A DNA stretch of 64,000 bases, taken from contig CAMDCE010000014.1 in assembly GCA_945889625.1 (NCBI GenBank), forward strand, positions 1 through 64,000, given 5' to 3'. The notes under the pieces are model-generated. The model was not told where the DNA came from. It saw only the letters and a list, made by a program, of their open reading frames with translations, and searched no databases. Position 1 is the stretch's first letter, and every line of letters begins with the position of its first letter. Positions 50,328 through 59,799 of the stretch are shown here, one piece after another. The position numbers and the translations under genes are program-made. The stretch comes from Asaia bogorensis (lineage in GTDB: Bacteria; Pseudomonadota; Alphaproteobacteria; Reyranellales; Reyranellaceae).

Positions 50328-51869
50328 TCAATGGGCGTGGCCGTGCCCATCGTCCTTGCCGTAGTGATAGTGCGACCCGCCGAAGCGGTCGATGTGCAGC
50401 GGCTGCCTGGCGAGGCCGGGGCAGAAGGTGTTCACGATATTCTCCACCCTGTCGTAGAGCGCCTTGGCGGGCTTGCGGCCCTTGGCCAGCCGCTCGCGCG
50501 CCTTCTCCGCCAGCCGTGCGACGTGCGCGATATCGATGTTGAGGAGCCTGCGGTTCTCCATGACCATGCGGCCCGCGATCATCACCGAGTGCACGCCCGA
50601 GCCATCCTCGGTGTGCACGATCTGGTTGGTCGGGTCGTTGAACGGGATCCAGTTCACGTTGCCAAGATCGAGGAAGACGATGTCGGCCTTGTAACCCTTT
50701 TCGAGCTTGCCGATCTTGTCGCCCAACCCCAGCGCGCGGGCACTGCCGGCGGTGGCGGCATGCAGCACCTCCTCGGTCGTGATCCACCGCCTGTTGTCCG
50801 GCCCCTGCACCTTGGAGACCATCGAAGCCAGCCGCAGGTTCTCGTACATGTTCTGGTTGTCCGAGCAGGAGGCGCCATCGGTGCCGATGCCGACGTTCAC
50901 CTTGGCGTCGAGCATCGCGCGCATGTCGGCAAGCCCGTTGCCCAGCACCATGTTGGAGCCTGGATTGTGCGAGACCGAGGCGCCCTTGTCGCCCAGCAGC
51001 TTCATGTCGTCGCCGTCCAGCCACACGCCGTGCGCCACGGTGAACTTCGGTCCCACCAGACCCAGCGAATCCATGTAGGACGCCAGCGACGTACCGTAGA
51101 GCCGGTAACCCGCGACCACCTGTACCTTCGATTCGGCGACGTGGCTGTGCAGTCCGGTATCGTAATCCTTGGCGAGTCTCAGGCAGGCCAGCAGGAACTC
51201 GCGGCTGCAATGGTGCGGGATGGTGGGCGCCACCGCGAGATGCACGCCGGCGCGGTCGAGCTTCCAGCCGTGCAGCGCCTTCTTCATCTGCGCGACGCTC
51301 GCCTTGTAGGGCGAGAAGCGATAGGCCTCGACCGCCTTCTGCAGCGACGGCGGGAGCTGGTCCATCAAGCCGGGGATCGCCTGGAAGAAGCTGGTGTCGG
51401 CCACCATCGGCGCCACCACGGCGCGCATGCCGACGTCGGCATAGGCCTGGCCGATCGCGGCCAGCCCTTCCGCCGTCGGCATGGGGAACTCCGCCGCTAG
51501 ATCGTAGGCCGCGGTGCAGCCCTTCATCACCATCTCGGCGGCACCGATCAGGCTCGAGAGGTACTTGTCCTCGAGCGTACGCGCGCCGCTCATGTAGGGG
51601 CCCGCGGTCAGCAGCAGCTCGAGCGTGACGCGATCGACCATGCCCTTGGCGAGATTGCCGTGGCTGTGGGTGTGGCCGTTGATCAGCCCGGGATGGAGCA
51701 ATCTCCCCTTGGCGTCGATCACCTTGGCGTGCGATGGCGCCGCCATGCCCGGCCGGCCGATCTCGGCGATGGTATCGCCTTTCACCAGGATGTCGGCCTT
51801 GGGCGCGGCATGGCCGCGAATGTCGACCACGCGGCCGCCCCTGATCACCGTTACCGCTGCCTTGGCCAT
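50328..51869 (-). CDS. Cytosine-deaminase/TRZ-like amidohydrolase
   Basis: 513 residues, start after GGGGGGCGCG. The metal-binding HTH is in LINGHTHSHG near 55-64, then H in GLHSHVAES, H in TVAHGVWLDG and D in VGIGTDGASCSDN, the set used by chlorohydrolase and aminohydrolase enzymes (AtzA/TrzN/SsnA group). It probably deaminates or dechlorinates a ring. The C terminus is His-rich (GHGHAH). The stop codon lies in TGATCAGCTT, shared with other genes here. Confidence 0.9.
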   Translation of the reverse strand: MAKAAVTVIRGGRVVDIRGHAAPKADILVKGDTIAEIGRPGMAAPSHAKVIDAKGRLLHPGLINGHTHSHGNLAKGMVDRVTLELLLTAGPYMSGARTLEDKYLSSLIGAAEMVMKGCTAAYDLAAEFPMPTAEGLAAIGQAYADVGMRAVVAPMVADTSFFQAIPGLMDQLPPSLQKAVEAYRFSPYKASVAQMKKALHGWKLDRAGVHLAVAPTIPHHCSREFLLACLRLAKDYDTGLHSHVAESKVQVVAGYRLYGTSLASYMDSLGLVGPKFTVAHGVWLDGDDMKLLGDKGASVSHNPGSNMVLGNGLADMRAMLDAKVNVGIGTDGASCSDNQNMYENLRLASMVSKVQGPDNRRWITTEEVLHAATAGSARALGLGDKIGKLEKGYKADIVFLDLGNVNWIPFNDPTNQIVHTEDGSGVHSVMIAGRMVMENRRLLNIDIAHVARLAEKARERLAKGRKPAKALYDRVENIVNTFCPGLARQPLHIDRFGGSHYHYGKDDGHGHAH

Positions 51870-51934
51870 CGCGCCCCCCGTGCATACGGTGCGCACGGCC
51901 GAATTGGCCGTCAAGCATCAACTCGTGGGATCGC

Positions 51935-52627
51935 TCAACGCATCGACGTCGCCGGCGGTCGCCGTTCGTAGCCCGCCGGAACGCACCAGTTGAGCTGGGT
52001 GAGCGGCAAGCGCTGTGCCATAGCGACCAGTGCCACCGCATCGCGATCGATGCAACGGCCGGCGGCGGCATTATAGACAGGTGCCATCAAGCCGGCGCCG
52101 TCATGTCCTGCGCCCAGAACATGTCCCAGTTCGTGCATCACAACACCCGTCAAGTCGCGCCCACCGATGCGATCGCTGATGACATAGACCAATCCGCCGC
52201 CATGACCGCCCGCGGTGACTGCCAGCGCCCGGCGTCCTTCGTTCTGGCGAGTGATGGGATGCCGGCTGTCCACCCGCGCCACAATCCAGCCACCGGAGCG
52301 TCGGATTTGCGCGATCGCCGAAGGTGACGCGTTGTCGGGCAGCAGGCTGGCGCGGAATTGCAGGAAGCCATTCAGCGCGTAATTCCACTGCCGGATCGCC
52401 AAGGCGATCCGCTGGCGCTCGCCATCGTCAAAATCACTGTCGACATAGAGAGCCAGGCCGCGGGTCGTGGAAAACCGGGAAGGATGGTTGGTATAGTGCA
52501 GGGACGGCGGCGGGCCGCGGTCGCGCTCCGTGGCGGCAGAGGCCGGCAGGCAGGAAAGGCCGATGGCTGCCGCCAGCAACGCCAATCCACCCGCCACGAA
52601 CACAATGACCAGACGCGCAAGACGCAC
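51935..52627 (-). CDS. Exported matrixin-like zinc metalloprotease
   Basis: 230 residues with a GTG start 7 bases after CGGAG; an in-frame ATG upstream would add 33 residues. A signal or membrane segment (LVIVFVAGGLALLAAAIG) is followed by a mature part with H165-E166-L-G-H169 and H175 in HELGHVLGAGHD, the zinc site of metzincins, and a Met-turn M181 (GLMAPV). The enzyme should cut proteins outside the cytoplasm. No propeptide Cys switch is obvious. Confidence 0.85.
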   Translation of the reverse strand: MRLARLVIVFVAGGLALLAAAIGLSCLPASAATERDRGPPPSLHYTNHPSRFSTTRGLALYVDSDFDDGERQRIALAIRQWNYALNGFLQFRASLLPDNASPSAIAQIRRSGGWIVARVDSRHPITRQNEGRRALAVTAGGHGGGLVYVISDRIGGRDLTGVVMHELGHVLGAGHDGAGLMAPVYNAAAGRCIDRDAVALVAMAQRLPLTQLNWCVPAGYERRPPATSMR

Positions 52628-52818
52628 CGTTTGTCTCCGTCGAGGCGGCGCGGGGAAAAATTCGACCCGGGACAACGCTCTCTCTGTGCGATTTACGCAG
52701 ATACCGGCCTCGACATCCCCCATCACATGCGGTGTGCAACGAGGTTGGGCTTTACTGTGGGCCGGGCTTGTCGTTTGCTTGGGGTCGGACGGATTTTCCC
52801 CTACGAGTTCACCATCCG

Positions 52819-53319
52819 ATGGAAGAATCGCTCAGCCTGTCGAACGTCCTAACGGTGCTTGTCGCCGTCCTGTGCCTATGGACGATTCTGCCGCAGTCGC
52901 GCGGCGATGTCCTGAAGCTGTGGCGGCTGGCCATGCCGGCGTGCTTCGCCCTCGTGCAGGCACTGGTGCTTTTGGCTGGCGTATTCGGTGCGACTCTTAC
53001 CAATGACGCAGAGTGGATTGCCTCCCTGATTGTCGGCGGGCTCATCGGCCGAATGCGGGGCTGGGCACTGGCTGTGCAGGTCGATCAGACCTGGGGCCTG
53101 GTGCGTTTGCAGCAAACGCGCGACGGCGTGTTTGCCGCGATGGGGCTCGTTGTGCTGGCGGCGATCGACTTCATTTCGACCGCTCTCGAGGACCCGGTGG
53201 TGGCGCCCGAACACGTTGCCGCCGGAGCAGCGTTGCTGGCCGGATTCATAGGTTGCCGGGCGATTGCCATGGCAACACGCGCCACCCGCGCGCCGCACGT
53301 CGAACTCCACAACGCCTAA
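52819..53319 (+). CDS. Small membrane protein of unknown function
   Basis: 166 residues from the ATG at 52819, with four to five hydrophobic segments: VLTVLVAVLCLWTIL, PACFALVQALVLLAGVFGA, IASLIVGGLIG, VFAAMGLVVLAAIDF and AAGAALLAGFIGC. No catalytic motif. It could be a small exporter or structural membrane protein, but I do not recognise a family. Convergent with the remnant and bluB that follow on the other strand. Confidence 0.65.
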   Translation: MEESLSLSNVLTVLVAVLCLWTILPQSRGDVLKLWRLAMPACFALVQALVLLAGVFGATLTNDAEWIASLIVGGLIGRMRGWALAVQVDQTWGLVRLQQTRDGVFAAMGLVVLAAIDFISTALEDPVVAPEHVAAGAALLAGFIGCRAIAMATRATRAPHVELHNA

Positions 53320-53490
53320 AGCGGCTTCCGCGCTGCCCGCAGCAGCCAGCCGGCGGCCGTCTTCAATCGTTCGAAGCGGACACCAAACGTCGCATCGAGC
53401 AGGGGATCGTGATCAGGCGGGCGGCCGGCCCGTCGGCGAAGACGGTTCCGCGCTCCAGCACGACGAAGGATCGACGTGTGAACACGGTGA
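53316..53490 (-). pseudogene. Remnant of an ABC ATPase 3' end (FecE/BtuD-like)
   Basis: Directly after the bluB stop the complement strand encodes RRSFVVLERGTVFADGPAARL. A frameshift then leads to DHDPLLDATFGVRFERLK and a TAG. The joined text matches the C-terminal part of iron-siderophore or B12 importer ATPases (ADR.VVL..G.V.ADGP....L....L...FGV). The Walker motifs and all upstream parts are gone. It suggests that an uptake ABC gene once sat beside bluB. Confidence 0.45.
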
Positions 53491-54141
53491 CTAGCGCATG
53501 AACACCACGTCTCCGGTGTAGTGACGCACTTCCCAATGATGGCGTTCGAGCTCGGGATCGAGATGCTCCTCCGCCGGCAGGCCGAAGCAGAGATAGGCCA
53601 CCAGCGTCCACGATGCGGGCACGTCGAGAGCACGGGTGACGGCCGCGGGATCGAGGATCGAGATCCAGCCCATGCCCAGGCCATCGGCGCGCGCGGCAAG
53701 CCACAGCGTTTGAATCGCGGCAACCACGGAATAGCGCAGCGTCTCGCGCAGCGTCTGCTGGCCGAGGCCGCTGCCCGTCGTGGTCGCCTCGTCGGAGAAC
53801 ACCGCGAGATGGATCGGCGCCTCCTTGAGACCCGCCAGCTTCAGCCCGGCATAGGTGGCGCGCTGCTCGCCCTCGTAGCCCTCGAGCGCCCGGGCATTGG
53901 CCACCTCGAAACTTTTCTGAACTGCGAGCCGGCGCCCGGACGATAGGACCTTCACGAAGCGCCACGGCTGGCTGAGGCCGACCGACGGCGCATGGGTCGC
54001 GAGTTCGAGCAGCGTATCCAGCCGCCTCTCGTCCACCGGATCTCGGCGAAAGCGCCGCACGTCGCGCCGCCACAACACGAGATCGCGAAACCCCGCGCGG
54101 AATGCCGCATCGAAAGGGACATGTGTCGGTGGGGCACTCAT
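53491..54141 (-). CDS. bluB: 5,6-dimethylbenzimidazole synthase
   Basis: 216 residues of the nitroreductase-like fold. BluB features are FRDLVLWRRDVRRFRRDPV near 17-35, ATHAPSVGLSQPWRF, and GMGWISILDPAAV near 145-157. The enzyme destroys FMNH2 with oxygen to make the lower axial base of B12, so it is an aerobic step. The ATG overlaps the cobB stop (ATGA), so the two are coupled in one transcript. Confidence 0.93.
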   Translation of the reverse strand: MSAPPTHVPFDAAFRAGFRDLVLWRRDVRRFRRDPVDERRLDTLLELATHAPSVGLSQPWRFVKVLSSGRRLAVQKSFEVANARALEGYEGEQRATYAGLKLAGLKEAPIHLAVFSDEATTTGSGLGQQTLRETLRYSVVAAIQTLWLAARADGLGMGWISILDPAAVTRALDVPASWTLVAYLCFGLPAEEHLDPELERHHWEVRHYTGDVVFMR

Positions 54142-55487
54142 GTCTGTCTCGGGCCAATGGTGTGAAAGAAGGTGCCGCTCACCGAGCCGCGTCGCGCACC
54201 GCCTTCTTGCACGACAGCACCTGCCGCATCCCGGCATTCGACCAGGGGCTCGTCGTTTGTCGACAGGATGCGGGCATAGTGGAATTCGTGGCCCAATATC
54301 TCGGAGCCAGCTGCACCGAGCACGCCATCGGCATGCAGGCGGGCGCGGCGGTAGCCGAGATGCAGGCTGCGCTTGGCGAATGACGTTTCGAGCTGCAGCA
54401 GGCCCGCCATCTGGTGGCGCTGGCCGTCGGCATCCTCGAGGCCCTGGCCCAGCACCATGTAGCCGCCGCACTCGCCATGGATCGGGACCGAGCCGGAGGC
54501 AAGCGAGAGCAGGCCGCCGTGGAAACGCTGTGCCGTCGCCAGCACGCCGGCGTGCAGTTCGGGATAGCCGCCCGGCAGCCACACCGCGTCGGCCGCGGCA
54601 TCAGGCGCCTGATCGGCGAGCGGCGAGAAGGGAACGATCTCGGCACCGGCCGCCCGCCACTGATCGAGCAGATGGGGATACATGAAGGAAAAAGCACGAT
54701 CGCGGGCGAGTGCGATGCGCTGACCGGGCGGTCGTAGACCAACGGGCGGGCGCAGGGCACGCCCGACATCGGCCGGAGGCAGCACGGCCGGCCGCGCGCA
54801 TTGCCTGATCGCGTCGAGATCGACCGCCGCCTCGATCGTGTCGGCGAGGATGCCGAGACGTTGTTCGAGGTCCGTCGTCTCGCCGGCCTGCACGAGACCG
54901 AGATGGCGCTCCGGCAATTCGAGCCGGGCATCGTTCATGATTGCGCCGAACAACCGGATGCCGATGCGCTCGAAGGCCGGCGCGGTCAGGGCGAGATGCC
55001 GCGGACTGGCGACCCGATTCAGGATCACGCCCGCAATGGCAACGTCGTCACGATAGTGCGCACATCCTGCCGCGATGGCGGCCGCCGTCTCGGTCTGGCC
55101 GCCGACATCGAGCACCAGCACCACGGGCCAGCCGCAAAATGCCGCCAGGTCAGCAGTTGCGCCGCGCGCCGTCTCGCCGCGTTCCGCCACGCCGTCGAAC
55201 AGGCCCATGACGCCCTCGGCGATGGCGACGTCGGCGTCGCCGGCATGGCACGCCACCAGATCGGCCAACATGCCGGGCGCCATCGCCCAGCTGTCGAGAT
55301 TGAAGCTAGGCCGGCCCGTCGCCACCGCATGAAAGGCCGGATCGATGTAGTCCGGCCCGCATTTGAACGGCTGGACGGCGAGGCCGTGACGGCTGAGCGC
55401 CCGCATCAGGCCGAGCGCCACGGTGGTCTTGCCGGCGCCCGAGCGCACGGCGGCCACCACAAAGCCACGCGGACCGGCAACGGTCAT
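54138..55487 (-). CDS. cobB: Hydrogenobyrinate (cobyrinate) a,c-diamide synthase
   Basis: 449 residues. N-terminal P-loop AVRSGAGKTTVALGL, then KCGPDYIDPAFH, and a C-terminal glutamine amidotransferase part with the catalytic Cys in HGECGGYMVLGQG near 335. It amidates the a and c side chains before cobalt insertion by CobNST. It sits between cobA and bluB with four-base overlaps at both ends. Confidence 0.94.
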   Translation of the reverse strand: MTVAGPRGFVVAAVRSGAGKTTVALGLMRALSRHGLAVQPFKCGPDYIDPAFHAVATGRPSFNLDSWAMAPGMLADLVACHAGDADVAIAEGVMGLFDGVAERGETARGATADLAAFCGWPVVLVLDVGGQTETAAAIAAGCAHYRDDVAIAGVILNRVASPRHLALTAPAFERIGIRLFGAIMNDARLELPERHLGLVQAGETTDLEQRLGILADTIEAAVDLDAIRQCARPAVLPPADVGRALRPPVGLRPPGQRIALARDRAFSFMYPHLLDQWRAAGAEIVPFSPLADQAPDAAADAVWLPGGYPELHAGVLATAQRFHGGLLSLASGSVPIHGECGGYMVLGQGLEDADGQRHQMAGLLQLETSFAKRSLHLGYRRARLHADGVLGAAGSEILGHEFHYARILSTNDEPLVECRDAAGAVVQEGGARRGSVSGTFFHTIGPRQT

Positions 55488-56278
55488 CGCCAGCCGACGA
55501 GGCTGGACAGCAGGTGCTGCCGCAGGCCCACGATCGTGCCAATCACCACGATGGCCGGCGATGCGATGCCGTTGGCGGCTGCATCGGCGACCAGCGCGCC
55601 CAGCCTGCTCTCGACCACCCGCTCCTCGCCTGTCGTCGCCGACTGCAGCAGCGCCGCTGGCGTATCGGCCGACAGGCCGCCCTGCTCCAGCGCCTCGGCG
55701 ATTTCCGCCAGTTGCGTCATCGGCATGTAGAGGATGATCGGCTGGCCGAGCTTAGCCAGTGCCTCCCAGTCGGCCGTCGAGCGGCCGTCTTCGGCGCGAT
55801 GGCCAGCCGCCAGCACCACGGCATGGTTGGTGTCGCGCGACGTCGCAGGGATGCCGGCCAGCGCCGCCGCCGCCAACCCCGAGGTGATGCCCGGAATGAT
55901 GCGAAAGCGAATGCCGGCTCGGGCCAGCGCCGAGGCCTCGTCCCAGCCGCGGCCGAAGACAAACGGATCGCCGCCCTTCAGGCGCAGCACCCGCCGGCCG
56001 CTGCGGGCGCGCTCGATGAGAATATCGTTGATATGGCCCTGATGAGGCGACGGCCGGCCGCCGCGCTTGCCGGCCGGAATCAACTCGGCGCCGTCGCCCG
56101 CCAGCTGCAGGACACGCGCATCGACCAGCGCATCGTGTACGATATCGTCGGCGGTCGACACGGCATGCAGCGCCAGCAGGGTGAGCAGCCGTGGATCGCC
56201 AGGGCCGGCGCCCGCCAGCCATACTTCGCCGGGCGGGAAGTCGGGCAGCGTCGGAAAATTGTCAGGCAGGCGGATCAT
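55484..56278 (-). CDS. cobA: Uroporphyrinogen-III C-methyltransferase
   Basis: 264 residues. SAM-binding GAGPGDPRLLTL near 25, GGDPFVFGRGWDEA near 103 and the TPG-loop equivalent IIPGITSGLAAAA fit the SUMT family. It makes precorrin-2, the branch point to B12 and sirohaem. Its start is only 26 bases from the start of cbiD on the other strand, so its promoter must extend into neighbouring coding sequence. Confidence 0.94.
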   Translation of the reverse strand: MIRLPDNFPTLPDFPPGEVWLAGAGPGDPRLLTLLALHAVSTADDIVHDALVDARVLQLAGDGAELIPAGKRGGRPSPHQGHINDILIERARSGRRVLRLKGGDPFVFGRGWDEASALARAGIRFRIIPGITSGLAAAALAGIPATSRDTNHAVVLAAGHRAEDGRSTADWEALAKLGQPIILYMPMTQLAEIAEALEQGGLSADTPAALLQSATTGEERVVESRLGALVADAAANGIASPAIVVIGTIVGLRQHLLSSLVGWR

Positions 56279-56304
56279 GATCTGAAGGCGATAGGCGGGA
56301 ACGG

Positions 56305-57411
56305 GTGAGCAGCGAAGACGACATCAGCGGCGATATTCCGGCCGGCCCGCTCAAGCGCGGCTGGACGACCGGCGCCTGCGCCGCCGCGGCGACGCGGGCG
56401 GCCTGCGAGGCGCTGGCCACCGGCGCCTGCCCCGATCCGGTCGAGATCGATCTTCCCTCCGGTACGCCCGTGGCGTTCGCCGTCGCGGTGTTCCAGCGCA
56501 CGCCCGATAGCGCGACCGTCGGCATCGTCAAGGACGCCGGCGACGACCCAGACGTCACGCACGGCGCACTGGTGAAAGCGACCGTGCGCTACGGTGCGCC
56601 GGGGAGCGGCGTGAGCTTCCGCGCCGGCGAGGGCGTGGGCACGGTCACCAGGCCAGGTCTGCCGCTGCCGCCGGGCGAGCCCGCCATCAATCCGGTGCCG
56701 CGCGAGATGATGCGCCGCGCCGTGGCCGAGGTCGTCCAACTCTTCGGCGCCCGCGGCGACGTGATCGTCGAAATCTCGATCCCCGGCGGCGACATTCTTG
56801 CTGCCAGGACACTGAACGGACGGCTGGGCATCCTGGGCGGCCTGTCGATCCTGGGGACGACGGGGATCGTCATTCCATTTTCCTGCTCGGCTTGGATCCA
56901 CTCGATCCATCGCGGCATTGACGTCGCGCGGGCGAGCGGCCTCGATCATCTTGCTGGCGCCACTGGCACGACCTCCGAAAAGGCGGTGCAGCAACTGCAT
57001 CATCTGCCCGAACAAGCCTTGATCGACATGGGCGACTTCGTCGGCGGCATGCTGAAATACGTGCGGCGTCATCCGGTGTCGAAAGTCACCGTCGCCGGTG
57101 GCTTCGCCAAGATGACCAAGCTGGGCCAGGGCCTGCTCGACCTTCATTCGCGGTCGGGCAGCGTCGACCTCGCCTGGCTCGCCGATCTCCTGCGCACCGC
57201 AGACGCACCGGCCGATCTCGTCGAGGCCTGCCTTGGCGCCAACACAGCGCTGTTCGTACTGCAGGAGGCCGAGAAGCGCGGCGTGCCGGTCGGCGAGCTC
57301 GTCGCCAAGGCGGCGTGGAAGACAGCGTCGGAAGTGCTCGACGGTACCGGCATCGCGCTGGACACCGCGGTGTTCGATCGCACGGGCGGGCTGGTCGGCC
57401 GCTGGGGCTGA
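56305..57411 (+). CDS. cbiD: Cobalt-precorrin-5B C1-methyltransferase
   Basis: 368 residues with a GTG start. RGWTTGACAAAATRAA near 15 and VIVEISIPGGDILAART plus LNGRLGILGGLSILGTTGI are diagnostic of CbiD. This is the anaerobic-route C1-methyltransferase, yet its neighbours are aerobic-route genes. No cobF is in the window, so CbiD probably fills that step, as in the Pseudomonas aeruginosa cluster. It lies between cobA and cobM on the opposite strand, with 8 bases before the cobM stop. Confidence 0.94.
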   Translation: MSSEDDISGDIPAGPLKRGWTTGACAAAATRAACEALATGACPDPVEIDLPSGTPVAFAVAVFQRTPDSATVGIVKDAGDDPDVTHGALVKATVRYGAPGSGVSFRAGEGVGTVTRPGLPLPPGEPAINPVPREMMRRAVAEVVQLFGARGDVIVEISIPGGDILAARTLNGRLGILGGLSILGTTGIVIPFSCSAWIHSIHRGIDVARASGLDHLAGATGTTSEKAVQQLHHLPEQALIDMGDFVGGMLKYVRRHPVSKVTVAGGFAKMTKLGQGLLDLHSRSGSVDLAWLADLLRTADAPADLVEACLGANTALFVLQEAEKRGVPVGELVAKAAWKTASEVLDGTGIALDTAVFDRTGGLVGRWG

Positions 57412-57419
57412 AGGAAGGA

Positions 57420-58181
57420 TCACGTGCCCCTGCCCCGGAAGCGTCGCTGGTAGGCAGCATTGTAAAGAGCGCTGTCGCGGAACGTGCTCGCACCCAGCAC
57501 CTTGCCGACCAGGATCAGAGCCGTCCGCTCGATGGGGCTCTTGCCGATCTCGGCCGTGATCGTCCCCAGGGTGCCGCGAACGATCCGCTCGTCCGGCCAG
57601 GTCGCGCGGTAGACCACAGCGACCGGACACTCTGCGCCGTAGAACGGCGTCAACTCGGAAACGACCTTGTCGAGGACGTGGATCGACAGATGAACGGCAA
57701 GCGTCGCACCGGTCGCTGCGAAGGCTTTCAAGGTTTCGCCCGGGGGCATCGCCGAGGCGCGTCCTGACGTCCGGGTCAGCACCACCGACTGCGCGAGTTC
57801 GGGCAGGGTCAGTTCCTGGCCAAGGACGGCTGCAGCAGCAGAGAAGGCCGGAACACCCGGAGTGATGGTGTAGGGAATGCCGGCAACATCGAGCCGGCGA
57901 AGCTGCTCGCCGAGGGCACTCCAGATTGCAAGGTCACCGGAGTGAAGTCGCGCCACATCCTGGCCAAGATCGGTGGCGCCCTGACACTCGGCCACGATCT
58001 CGTCGAGCGACATCGGCGCGGTATCGACGATACGGGCGCCCGGCGGGCAATGGTCGAGCAACGCCTTGGGCACCAGTGAACCCGCATAGAGGCAGACGGG
58101 CGCACGCGAGATCAGCTCGCGGCCCCGCACCGTGATCAGGTCGGCAGCGCCCGGGCCGGCGCCGATAAAATGAACAGTCAT
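57420..58181 (-). CDS. cobM: Precorrin-4 C11-methyltransferase
   Basis: 253 residues. [18 protein letters not shown] at the N terminus, [34 protein letters not shown] and [14 protein letters not shown] are typical of CobM/CbiF. It adds the C11 methyl group after ring contraction by CobJ. The ATG overlaps the cobE stop by four bases. Confidence 0.94.
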   Translation of the reverse strand: MTVHFIGAGPGAADLITVRGRELISRAPVCLYAGSLVPKALLDHCPPGARIVDTAPMSLDEIVAECQGATDLGQDVARLHSGDLAIWSALGEQLRRLDVAGIPYTITPGVPAFSAAAAVLGQELTLPELAQSVVLTRTSGRASAMPPGETLKAFAATGATLAVHLSIHVLDKVVSELTPFYGAECPVAVVYRATWPDERIVRGTLGTITAEIGKSPIERTALILVGKVLGASTFRDSALYNAAYQRRFRGRGT

Positions 58182-58561
58182 CGTCCGTCTCCGATAGCGA
58201 TGGCGCAGGTAGCGCCGGCGGTGGCGACCCGTGTGCCCAGCAAGCGGGCGTTGCGGCCTGCCACAACCAGCGCCGACGCTTCGGCGATCGAAGCGACACC
58301 CTTCGTTTCCAGCACCAGCTTTGAGAGTGTCAGCACCTGGCCGGCGACGCGATCGAGGTCGTCAACCGTGCAGGCGTTGAGCGTCACGGACAGCCGACGC
58401 GCCGCTTCCGAAAGAGCCGGGTCGGTCGCCTTCTCGGACTCAGTGGCGATGGCGTCGAGACGTTCCGGCGCCAGATCGAACGCGCCCAGCGCCAGCCGCA
58501 CAACGCGCTCGAGTTCGTCGGCCGAGGTGTCGCGCCGGAAGCCCACGCCCGCGACGATCAT
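58178..58561 (-). CDS. cobE: CobE / CbiG C-terminal domain protein
   Basis: 127 residues from the ATG overlapping the cobL stop (ATGA). [20 protein letters not shown] and [20 protein letters not shown] match the CbiG C-terminal or CobE fold. In the anaerobic pathway CbiG opens the ring lactone; the exact role of stand-alone CobE in the aerobic pathway is not settled. It lies between cobL and cobM in one transcript. Confidence 0.9.
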   Translation of the reverse strand: MIVAGVGFRRDTSADELERVVRLALGAFDLAPERLDAIATESEKATDPALSEAARRLSVTLNACTVDDLDRVAGQVLTLSKLVLETKGVASIAEASALVVAGRNARLLGTRVATAGATCAIAIGDGR

Positions 58562-59799
58562 GGCCTGCTCACCCGCCACTGGATGATGGGCGCGGCCGGC
58601 CGCCAGACGAACACGCTCCCGGTGCCGGCCTTGCCCGCCTTGGCGACTTCGAGACGTGTGAGCTCACCGCCATGGCGCTGGAAATACTCGATCAGCCGCG
58701 CCTCCGATTGAATCGACACGGCGTTGGCGACCAGCCGGCCGCCCGGCTTCAAGGCGGTCCACGCCGCATCGAACACGCCGGTATCACCGAGGCCGCCGCC
58801 GATGAACACGGCATCGGGCGCCGCCAGTCCAGCGAAGGCGTCGGGTGCCCGGCCCTGGACGATCTGGAGATCGGGTGTGCCGAGCGCGGCCGCATTGCGG
58901 GCGGCGCGGGCGGCCCGTTCGGGTCGCTCCTCGATGCCGATGGCCTGTTGGGACGGATGGCGCAGCAGCCATTCTATCGCGACCGAGCCCGCGCCCAGTC
59001 CGACATCCCACAATAGCTCGCCCTGGCGCGGCGCCAGCGCCGACAGGGTCACCGCACGGACCTCGCGCTTGGTGAGCTGGCCGTCATTCTCGAACAATTC
59101 GTCGTCGAGACCGGAGCTGAGTCCCAGTACCTTGGCGGTTGGCGAAGCAACGACCTCGAGCGCAATCGTGTTGAGCGGCACTGCATCGGCCAGATCGAAG
59201 GCCGATGCCATCGTGTTGCGCACACGTTCGCGCGGACCGCCCATGGCTTCGAGCACGGTCATCGACGAAGCGCCCATGCCGCGTTGGTCGAGCAGGCGCG
59301 CCAGACTGGTCGGCGTCTCGCCGTCCCAGGACAGCGCCAGGATCCGTGCACCGGGCTGCAGATGGCGCACGATGCCTTCCAGGGCGCGGCCGTGAAGACT
59401 GACCAGCGCGGCGTCCTGCAAGGACCAGCCCATGCGCGCGGCAGCAAGGCTGAAGGCCGAGGGTTGCGGCAGGCAAAGCGTCTCGTCGGCCGAAATAGAA
59501 CGCAGCAGCAGGTCGCCGACGCCGTAGTGAAAGGGATCGCCACTGGCCAGCACGACGACCGGCCGGCCGCGATGCTTCTCGATTTCCGGCAGCGCGTCGC
59601 CAATCGGGCTCGGCCAGGCGAGCCGGCGGCCGCGGATCAGGTTGTTGGCCAGGCCGAGATGGCGTTTTCCACCGACCACCAGCTCGGCGGCGGCGAGCAG
59701 GCGTTGGGCGACCGGCGACAGGCCCGCCACGCCATCCTCGCCGATCCCGACGATGGACAGCCAGCGCGTGCCCGTGCAGTTTGCACGTTCACCCGTCAT
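58558..59799 (-). CDS. cobL: Precorrin-6Y C5,15-methyltransferase (decarboxylating)
   Basis: 413 residues. The N-terminal CbiE-like half starts WLSIVGIGEDGVAGLS and has ASGDPFHYGVGDLL. The C-terminal CbiT-like half has LWDVGLGAGSVAIEWL with its SAM-binding Gly motif and FIGGGLGDTGVFD. The fused enzyme methylates C5 and C15 and removes the C12 acetate carboxyl. The start codon overlaps the cobK start codon on the other strand. Confidence 0.93.
   Translation of the reverse strand: MTGERANCTGTRWLSIVGIGEDGVAGLSPVAQRLLAAAELVVGGKRHLGLANNLIRGRRLAWPSPIGDALPEIEKHRGRPVVVLASGDPFHYGVGDLLLRSISADETLCLPQPSAFSLAAARMGWSLQDAALVSLHGRALEGIVRHLQPGARILALSWDGETPTSLARLLDQRGMGASSMTVLEAMGGPRERVRNTMASAFDLADAVPLNTIALEVVASPTAKVLGLSSGLDDELFENDGQLTKREVRAVTLSALAPRQGELLWDVGLGAGSVAIEWLLRHPSQQAIGIEERPERAARAARNAAALGTPDLQIVQGRAPDAFAGLAAPDAVFIGGGLGDTGVFDAAWTALKPGGRLVANAVSIQSEARLIEYFQRHGGELTRLEVAKAGKAGTGSVFVWRPAAPIIQWRVSRP

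Noticed and set aside
53320-56304. Cobalamin riboswitch in the B12 cluster
   Set aside because: I looked for the conserved B12-box text in the intergenic spaces and found none. The spaces are too short, and any riboswitch probably lies upstream of cobN, beyond the window.
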